A model generated the notes under the pieces. It worked only from the letters and a program-made list of their open reading frames with translations. It did no database searches and was not told where the DNA came from. A DNA stretch of 11,406 nucleotides from Verrucomicrobia bacterium UBA6015. GTDB lineage: Bacteria > Verrucomicrobiota > Kiritimatiellia > UBA8416. A program made the position numbers and the translations under genes. Positions 6,141 to 11,406 of this stretch are shown here, one piece after another; within the stretch, counting starts at the first letter, position 1; each line of letters starts with the position of its first letter. The stretch spans positions 1 to 11,406 of the forward strand of contig DIZZ01000219.1 in NCBI GenBank assembly GCA_002428045.1. Reading direction: 5' to 3'.

Positions 6141-7463
6141 CTAGCGATTCCACCATTCCATCATTTCAAAGATTCCCCCGAAGATCATCCCGCTGAACGT
6201 CGCCATGACGATCACCAGGGAGACGAACACGACGGTTTTCTTCGTACCGAGCACACTGCGGATCACCAGCATGCTCGGCAGGCTCAGGGCTGGGCCGGCC
6301 AGCAGCAGTGCTAGTGCGGGGCCCTTGCCCATGCCGTTGGCGATCAACCCTTGCAGGATCGGCACTTCCGTCAGCGTGGCGAAATACATGAAGGCCCCGG
6401 CGAAGGAGGCAACGAAGTTAGCGCGTAGCGAGTTCCCACCGACTAAATTGGCAATCCATTCCGACGGGATCAGCCCCTCATGGCCGACGCGCCCGAGCAG
6501 GGCTCCCGCTACCAGGACGCCGATCAGCAGCAGCGGCATGATCTGCTTGGCGAAGCCCCACGACGACGAGAACCATTCGCCCGTCTCGCCCTTGTCGAGG
6601 CTGGTGAACCAGGAAAGGCCGATCACGGCGGTGGCAAACGCTACCATCGGCTGTTCGGGAAAGACGGTGGCTAGCGCCACCGTCGGCAGGGCGGTCAGCC
6701 CGACCTTCCACCATTTGACCTCGAACCAGATGACCAGCATTACGCCCAGCGCCGCAGCAAACAGTGCGGACACGATCCATTTGGTGGCATAGATGGACGC
6801 CCATAGCCCAGTCGTTTCCTGCGGCTTGCCCCAGTTGGCAAACACCAGGATGCCTACCATCGAGACGAAATACAGCGCATTCTGCCAGAGCGGCCGTTTA
6901 ACTTCCTCTTCCGGCAATAGCATCTGCGCGGCGGCCTTCTGCTTCTCTTCCCTGATGAAGATCAGATGCATCAACACACCGATCACGATACTGAAAAGTA
7001 TGGCCCCGACGGCACGGGCGATTCCAAGCTCGATCCCGAGAACGCGCGCGGTCATCACAATCGCCAGGATGTTGATCGCTGGGCCGGAATAAAGGAATGC
7101 CGACGCTGGCCCAAGCCCCGCACCCATGCGGTAGATCCCCGAAAAAAGCGGCAGGACGGTGCAGGAGCAGACCGCCAGGATCGTGCCCGACACGGCGGCC
7201 ACGCCGTAGGCTAGGATCTTGTTCGCCTTGGCCCCCAGATACTTCATCACCGAGCCCTGGCTCACGAACACCGCGATGGCACCCGCGATGAAGAATGCCG
7301 GGATCAGACAAAGCAGTACATGCTCCTGAGCATACCATTTGGCCAGATGCAGCGACTCCATGATCGCGTTATCGAACCGTTCCCGGCCCACCGGCAGATA
7401 AAAGAACGCCAGGAATATGCCCACGATCCAAGCCAGCTTCTTCCATTCCTCTTTCCAGTTCAT
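6141..7463 (-). CDS. arsP: ArsP-like permease (DUF318 family), organoarsenical efflux
   Basis: A 440-residue inner-membrane permease with about ten helices in two homologous halves. The first half has AVCSCTVLPLFSGIYR (C99, C101) followed by GPASAFLYSGPAINILAIV; the second has TLTEVPILQGLIANGMGKG then GPALALLLAGPALSLPS. These are hallmarks of the DUF318/ArsP family, whose studied members export trivalent organoarsenicals. Some family members are only annotated as permeases, so the substrate is inferred from the ArsR, ArsF and ArsG neighbours. The ATG at 7463 is preferred because AAGGAG stands just before it and the first residues are MNWKEEWKK; the frame is open to 7532 inside arsR. It starts 11 bases after the arsR stop. 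Confidence 0.87.
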   Translation of the reverse strand: MNWKEEWKKLAWIVGIFLAFFYLPVGRERFDNAIMESLHLAKWYAQEHVLLCLIPAFFIAGAIAVFVSQGSVMKYLGAKANKILAYGVAAVSGTILAVCSCTVLPLFSGIYRMGAGLGPASAFLYSGPAINILAIVMTARVLGIELGIARAVGAILFSIVIGVLMHLIFIREEKQKAAAQMLLPEEEVKRPLWQNALYFVSMVGILVFANWGKPQETTGLWASIYATKWIVSALFAAALGVMLVIWFEVKWWKVGLTALPTVALATVFPEQPMVAFATAVIGLSWFTSLDKGETGEWFSSSWGFAKQIMPLLLIGVLVAGALLGRVGHEGLIPSEWIANLVGGNSLRANFVASFAGAFMYFATLTEVPILQGLIANGMGKGPALALLLAGPALSLPSMLVIRSVLGTKKTVVFVSLVIVMATFSGMIFGGIFEMMEWWNR

Positions 7464-7474
7464 TTCCTTCTCCT

Positions 7475-7795
7475 TTACGCCACCAGATCCGCCTGCTCCT
7501 GCGCTTCCGAAATCAATACCGCTTCCACGCAACCGAGGAAATTGAGGATGCAGGGAACCTTCAGTCGGTAGAAGACTTGCTTGCCGCGCTTATCATCTTC
7601 CACAAAACCAGCCTGCTTCAAAATGGCCAAGTGTTTCGAGACCGTCGAGAAATCGACACCGATCGCCTCCACAAACTCGCATACGCACCGTTCGCCGTCG
7701 GCGAGCTGCTCCGCCATCCAAAGTCGTGTCGGATGCGCCAGGGCCTTGAGCACCCGCGCCTTCGCCTCGTAACGCCGCTTGTTCATCGCCTCCAT
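7475..7795 (-). CDS. arsR: ArsR/SmtB-family metalloregulator
   Basis: A 106-residue winged-helix repressor and first gene of the block. The core is ALAHPTRLWMAEQL, then the recognition helix VDFSTVSKHLAIL, then the wing KRGKQVFYRL. Cysteines are C37 and C39 (ERCVCEF), placed like the As(III)-binding CVC of E. coli ArsR, plus C82 and C89 (VPCILNFLGC) near the C-terminus. The ATG at 7795 is chosen because AAGGAGG lies eight bases upstream; a GTG at 7801 is too close to that site. It likely represses its own operon through the operator at 7823-7838 and releases it on binding trivalent arsenic or an organoarsenical. The ligand is inferred. Confidence 0.9.
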   Translation of the reverse strand: MEAMNKRRYEAKARVLKALAHPTRLWMAEQLADGERCVCEFVEAIGVDFSTVSKHLAILKQAGFVEDDKRGKQVFYRLKVPCILNFLGCVEAVLISEAQEQADLVA

Positions 7796-7822
7796 AAACA
7801 CAGCCTCCTTATACTTGAATAA

Positions 7823-7856
7823 TTGGTAAAATAGCCAAATATAGTGTCGGTGTCAA
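7823..7856 (-). promoter_or_regulatory. arsR promoter with overlapping dyad operator
   Basis: On the minus strand, a perfect -35 TTGACA (7856-7851) is followed after 17 bases by a -10 TATTTT (7833-7828). An inverted repeat TTGG-N8-CCAA (7823-7838) spans the -10, the usual place for an ArsR operator. The ribosome site AAGGAGG follows shortly after. I see no other strong promoter for the genes down to 3073. Confidence 0.7.
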
Positions 7857-8102
7857 TCGTTTTCTCGGCGTATGCACTCTATTTATCACCAAAAGGCTGC
7901 ATCCGTCCCCCTGTAGATAGTATGAGAGGCGGACGAAGGCCGACATTCAGAGCTTCAACCCTTCGCTGCCGACCGGCCTTTGCTACGACCGCGCCCCTGC
8001 GTGACGCGGCTACAGGTGCGTGCATCCTCCCCCTTCATCGGTCTTGATATCGACACGGCAAGCCGCTCTGCAAATACCCCCACAATAACAGCCTCATTAC
8101 AG
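7857..8102. other. Gene-free stretch between the arsR promoter and the HKD-protein promoter
   Basis: I see no convincing gene on either strand. The only structure noted is an inverted repeat AAGGCCG (7936-7942) / CGGCCTT (7974-7980) enclosing 31 bases. The segment 7899-7911 (GCATCCGTCCCCC) recurs inverted at 11389-11401, within the range of chance. The sequence is more GC-rich in its middle and could be a decayed gene. Confidence 0.5.
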
Positions 8103-8137
8103 TTGACGGTTGATGTCTTTTGGCTAATGTTTATAGT
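8103..8137 (+). promoter_or_regulatory. Candidate promoter of the HKD phospholipase-like gene
   Basis: Two overlapping options exist. TTGACG (8103) with TAATGT (8125) has a 16-base spacer. TTGATG (8110) with TATAGT (8132) also has a 16-base spacer. Either would start transcription near or within the G8 run at 8142-8149, upstream of the AGGAGG at 8169. Confidence 0.4.
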
Positions 8138-8179
8138 TTGAGGGGGGGGTAGCGCTTAAGCATAGCGTAGGAGGTGGAC

Positions 8180-10453
8180 ATGCGTGGTGTAGGGTTGTTG
8201 ATGGTGACTATTATGGTGTTGGCAGTACCGATGGGGTTCTCGCAATCCGCATCGGCCGATTTCCAGTCCTGGAAGGCGGCGGAACGCGCCGTCATGGAGG
8301 CGGCGGGTCAGTCTTGCGTCGTTGATCCGTTTGTGATCCGGCGTATCCCCCTTGGCTGGGTGCTCTCGGGACACAAGAAACTGGCCTATTACGGGCACCG
8401 CCCTGCCGTGGATGCCCAGCCGATCGCCAGTGCGGTGCTGCGAATCTCCCCGCCCGATGCGGAGTCGATGGCTTGGCCCTCTGCTTTTTCTGGATGGGAT
8501 ACCGTTGCGCTGCCCTCGCTCTGGGCGCAGCGTATGCGGCTGCCGCAGCCCGACCAACGGCAGTTGCTGATCCTGCGCATCCCTGCGACCGATGCGGTAT
8601 TGACCCTTGAAGTCAATTGCGAGGAGGACGCTGGCATATGGCCGGATTTTCTGAAAGGACTGGCTGAGACGCTGGCTTACGCCGGTCCGGGGCACGTGCT
8701 GGTGCCACCTTCCAACGCTGTGCCGGAGAAGGAGGGAACACGCTCCGCAACGCGCTCACCGACGCTCGATGTGCGAGCGGATGCCCTCTCCGGTTCCCCG
8801 CTGCATGATTACACCGCCCGCCTGCGGCAGGCCCTGCATCAGGGCAGCGATCCGGCCGAGAACAACCACGCCGTGTTGCTGGAGAATGGCTTTGATGCCA
8901 TGCTGGCACGCTTGCACCTGATCCGCTCGGCCAGGCACGCGATCCGCATGCAAACCTTTATCTGGAGCAATGACGAGGCGGGGCGGCTGCTGCTGTACGA
9001 GCTGATCCAGGCCGCGCACCGCGGTGTGAATGTCCAGATCATTGCTGACCATATCGCCTCCTTCCGCGATGTCGAGCTGGCGGCGTTCGTGTCCACGGCC
9101 CATACCAACCTGATGTTCCGGCATTACCGTCCGGCAGCCAATCGGATCGATCCGGCCCCGCTGCAGGAGGCTGTGGACTTCCTGATCCCGAACGACACCA
9201 ACCAGCGCATGCACAATAAGCTGCTGGTGGTCGATAACGCCGTGGCGATCACCGGCGGCCGCAACGTTGAGAACACCTACTATGCCCAGGCGACGGGGTT
9301 GAACTTCAAGGACCGGGACGTCTTGTTCACGGGACCGATGGTGTCCTATGCCCTGCAATCGTTCGCGGCTTACTGGGACTTTGACGAGACCGAGCGTACC
9401 GAACGGTTGACCGATGTGCGGCGGGTCATCCGCAGCGGCAAGTTCCGGCGGCGGGAAACCCGCGACGCCTTTGATCTGGATGACCGTTTCGATGCCGTCT
9501 GCCGCGCTGCCGACGATCCCGAGGTGGTGCGCGTGCGTCTGGTGGATCGGATCCGCCCGGTTGCCAAGGCCCTGTTCCTGGCCGATCCGCCGGGCAAGGC
9601 ATCGCGGGTCTACACGGCCTGGCGACGGGGCACCATCGCCCGGCAACTCGAGCTGATGATGAAGTCCGCCCGCCACAGCCTGGTGCTGCAGACGCCCTAT
9701 CTGGTGCTGGATGGCGGCATGTTCAAGATCTTCAAAGAGCTGCGCGAAACGAATCCGGAGATTCAACTGCTTATGTCGTCCAACAGCCTTGGTGCTACCG
9801 ATAATGCCCTGGTTTATGCAGCCGGGTTCAAGATGCGCCGCAGTTATTTCAAAGCTGGTCTGGATGTGTTCGAGTACAAGCAGCATCCGTCCGCCCTGCT
9901 TGATCAGATTCCCGATCTTGAGGCCCTGCGCCGCCGGGGTGCAGCCGTCCGTTCCTCGGGCGGTGGCGATGCTGGGCGCGATCCGTTTTTATGTATCCAC
10001 GCCAAATCCATGGTGATCGACGAGACAGTCTCCTATGTTGGCTCCTACAACTTCGATCCGCGGTCGATCAGCCTGAACACGGAAGTAGGGCTGCTGGTGC
10101 AGGATCCGGGCTTTGCGGCGGCCGTCATGAAAAACATCCTGGCGGATATCCAGCCGGGGAACAGTTGGGTGATTGCCCGGCGCGAACGCCCACGCTCCGC
10201 CGAGGATGTCCAGCGAACGATGCCGGAGGACCTCGAAACAACCCGCGCCGCGATTGACCTGTGGCCGTTCCGCAATACCGCAGGCTATGCGCTGAAAGCG
10301 GGATCTGCCCCACAGGTTCCCGGAAGCGCGTCATTCTACCAGCACTACGAGGACATCGGCCCGTTCCCCGGCGTCGAGGAGCGGCTGGCAACCAAGCGGA
10401 TCATCACCTGCCTGTCCACCCTGCTGGCCGGCCTGGCAGTCCCGCTGCTGTAG
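8180..10453 (+). CDS. Exported two-HKD phospholipase D / cardiolipin synthase-like protein
   Basis: A 757-residue protein of the PLD superfamily. An N-terminal signal peptide (1 to about 26, ending SASA) is followed by about 180 residues I do not recognise (with C46 and C147), a linker rich in Ser/Thr/Pro, then two catalytic domains. The HKD motifs are HNKLLVVD (H345, K347, D352) and HAKSMVID (H607, K609, D614), each followed by the G-G/S motif (GGRN, GSYN). Both sites are complete, so a phosphodiesterase or phosphatidyl-transferase reaction on phospholipids is likely. The region from about 230 on resembles ClsC (YmdC), which has about 470 residues, so the N-terminal part is extra. A hydrophobic tail ends the protein (CLSTLLAGLAVPLL). 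The ATG at 8180 is chosen because AGGAGG (8169-8174) lies five bases upstream; a GTG at 8174 overlaps that site. The 176 bases between its stop and the next gene show no clear terminator. Confidence 0.88.
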   Translation: MRGVGLLMVTIMVLAVPMGFSQSASADFQSWKAAERAVMEAAGQSCVVDPFVIRRIPLGWVLSGHKKLAYYGHRPAVDAQPIASAVLRISPPDAESMAWPSAFSGWDTVALPSLWAQRMRLPQPDQRQLLILRIPATDAVLTLEVNCEEDAGIWPDFLKGLAETLAYAGPGHVLVPPSNAVPEKEGTRSATRSPTLDVRADALSGSPLHDYTARLRQALHQGSDPAENNHAVLLENGFDAMLARLHLIRSARHAIRMQTFIWSNDEAGRLLLYELIQAAHRGVNVQIIADHIASFRDVELAAFVSTAHTNLMFRHYRPAANRIDPAPLQEAVDFLIPNDTNQRMHNKLLVVDNAVAITGGRNVENTYYAQATGLNFKDRDVLFTGPMVSYALQSFAAYWDFDETERTERLTDVRRVIRSGKFRRRETRDAFDLDDRFDAVCRAADDPEVVRVRLVDRIRPVAKALFLADPPGKASRVYTAWRRGTIARQLELMMKSARHSLVLQTPYLVLDGGMFKIFKELRETNPEIQLLMSSNSLGATDNALVYAAGFKMRRSYFKAGLDVFEYKQHPSALLDQIPDLEALRRRGAAVRSSGGGDAGRDPFLCIHAKSMVIDETVSYVGSYNFDPRSISLNTEVGLLVQDPGFAAAVMKNILADIQPGNSWVIARRERPRSAEDVQRTMPEDLETTRAAIDLWPFRNTAGYALKAGSAPQVPGSASFYQHYEDIGPFPGVEERLATKRIITCLSTLLAGLAVPLL

Positions 10454-10629
10454 TCTGCGTTGCAGCTCGTTATGGATAGGTTCCATGGGCCGCGCGGGCG
10501 AACTCAAGCTGGGCAAATATCAGCGGTATAATCCTTGCAACGCAATCCCGGACCGTGTACACCACGACGTTGCCTGATGATGACGAGACGCAGTTCTTCC
10601 GGATGGTGGTGCTGGCCCCCTGACCGGGA

Positions 10630-11349
10630 TTATTCGCGAGGTAATCCGTCCAGATTGCGCCGGGCACTTTGCAGTGCCGGATCCTTACGTAGCGCCAGTC
10701 GGAACCGGACTTCGGCCTCCGCGCGGTGTCCCGTCGCGAGCAGGACGGCCCCCGCCAGGTTATCAAACGTGGCGGGGCATTTCCTTGGATCGAAAAGTGC
10801 GGAGCTTTCAAACCACTTCAGCATGCGCAAGGCGTCATCCTTCATGCCCGCCTTCAGGTACAGCGTGACCACACGATGAACGGCTGCCAAATGATGTTCG
10901 TCGCGCCATAAACGCATCTGTCGGCTCATCGTCAGGGCGGCATTCCTGGCGTCTCCAGCCTGTTCATAAGCCGTCGACAAGTTTTTCAATGCCGTTGAAT
11001 AGTCGATTCCCGAAGCCGCCCAGGCTTGATAGACCGCGATTGCCCGGTTCCAATCGCCACGATTCGCGTAGACATTGCCGAGATTGTTATAAAGAAGCAC
11101 ATCGCGATGACCCATGTGCGCATGCTGGAGGGTTCGCAACGCCCGGTCATAATCGCCGTCATGCGCCAATGCCGCACCCATTAACGCGTGGAATTTGTAC
11201 ATCTGGGAGGGGATGTAGGCGGCCGCCTCGGCTCTGGAGGCTGAGGCACGTCTGATGATGCGGGGTAGCATCAGATTCAGTCGAGCCTCGATGCTGCACC
11301 AGGCCAGCATGGCAAGGGACAGTCCTAGGAGGAACACACGCAACCCCAT
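10630..11349 (-). CDS. Membrane-anchored TPR-repeat protein, possibly the C-terminal part of a longer gene
   Basis: From the ATG at 11349 the protein has 239 residues: a hydrophobic helix (about 2-20, GLRVFLLGLSLAMLAW), a basic stretch, then helical repeats with TPR spacing. Examples are ALMGAALAHDGDYDRALRTL, LYNNLGNVYANRGDWNRAIA, KNLSTAYEQAGDARNAALT and DNLAGAVLLATGHRAEAEVR. Such proteins are scaffolds for protein contacts; no specific partner can be named. There is no good ribosome site before 11349. The frame stays open upstream through PSQWDWRH and a proline run coded by the poly-G tract to the window edge, so the real gene may be longer, for instance a multi-helix membrane protein with a C-terminal TPR domain. 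It converges on the HKD gene. Confidence 0.75.
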   Translation of the reverse strand: MGLRVFLLGLSLAMLAWCSIEARLNLMLPRIIRRASASRAEAAAYIPSQMYKFHALMGAALAHDGDYDRALRTLQHAHMGHRDVLLYNNLGNVYANRGDWNRAIAVYQAWAASGIDYSTALKNLSTAYEQAGDARNAALTMSRQMRLWRDEHHLAAVHRVVTLYLKAGMKDDALRMLKWFESSALFDPRKCPATFDNLAGAVLLATGHRAEAEVRFRLALRKDPALQSARRNLDGLPRE

Positions 11350-11378
11350 GTGACGCCAATCCCACTGTGACGGCGGGT

Positions 11379-11393
11379 GGGGGGGGGGGGGGG
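11379..11393 (+). repeat. Homopolymer run of 15 G
   Basis: An uninterrupted G15 lies 30 bases upstream of the TPR gene's ATG, and in its open frame if the gene extends upstream. It may be a slippage-prone phase-variation tract or an assembly artefact near a contig end. Confidence 0.85.
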
Positions 11394-11406
11394 ACGGATG
11401 CCTATC

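Noticed and set aside
7899..7911. GCATCCGTCCCCC shared in inverted orientation with 11389-11401, as ends of an element
   Set aside because: One or two 13-base matches are expected by chance in a window of this size, and part of the match is a simple C run. It would deserve a genome-wide search but is not supported here.
8154..8161. GCTTAAGC upstream of the HKD gene as a further PmrA-like box
   Set aside because: It is a single half-site with no second CTTAA hexamer at 11-base spacing on either side.
8756..9886. A 376-codon minus-strand open frame
   Set aside because: It lies antisense within the HKD gene, has a low-complexity Gln/His/Arg composition typical of a complement-strand shadow, and has no ribosome site or family motif.
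10470..10629. Possible small minus-strand gene downstream of the TPR gene
   Set aside because: The frame is open only because it continues from a shadow frame of the TPR gene; I found no start codon with a ribosome site and no known family.

Overview
The window comes from a proteobacterium-like chromosome. The genes have strong AGGAG-type ribosome sites, sigma70-type promoters and OmpR-family signalling. I cannot name the genus. Positions 1-7856 are one long minus-strand block. The right third holds a plus-strand gene at 8180-10453 and a convergent minus-strand gene at 10630-11349.

Arsenical/redox block (7856 down to 3073). An ArsR-type repressor with its own promoter and a dyad over the -10 is followed by an ArsP-like permease, a small cytosolic CPKC disulfide protein, an exported CIPC thioredoxin lipoprotein, an ArsF-like membrane-anchored CxxC protein, and an ArsG-like (CcdA-type) membrane protein. 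This gene set matches clusters for organoarsenical handling. Together the proteins could form a thiol relay from cytoplasm to periplasm beside an efflux permease. Two foreign-looking pieces interrupt it. One is a wreck of a four-helix-bundle (S23/IVS-type) gene at 5879-6090. The other is a lower-GC GxxExxY gene at 4337-5191, flanked on both sides by related repeats in inverted orientation, which looks like an inserted cassette.

Signalling block (3072 down to 1). An OmpR-family response regulator and a sensor kinase are followed by a GT2 glycosyltransferase of the polyprenyl-phosphate/dolichol-phosphate type that runs off the left edge. A direct repeat fitting the PmrA-box pattern (CTTAAG-N5-CTTAAT) lies upstream of the regulator, and a second (CTTAAA-N5-CTTAAA) lies just upstream of the glycosyltransferase. 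This suggests a self-controlled, PmrAB-like envelope-modification unit.

Right side. After about 250 bases with no gene comes an exported two-HKD phospholipase D/cardiolipin synthase-like protein of 757 residues with an unusual N-terminal region, then a TPR protein read toward it. The TPR frame stays open through a run of 15 G to the window edge.
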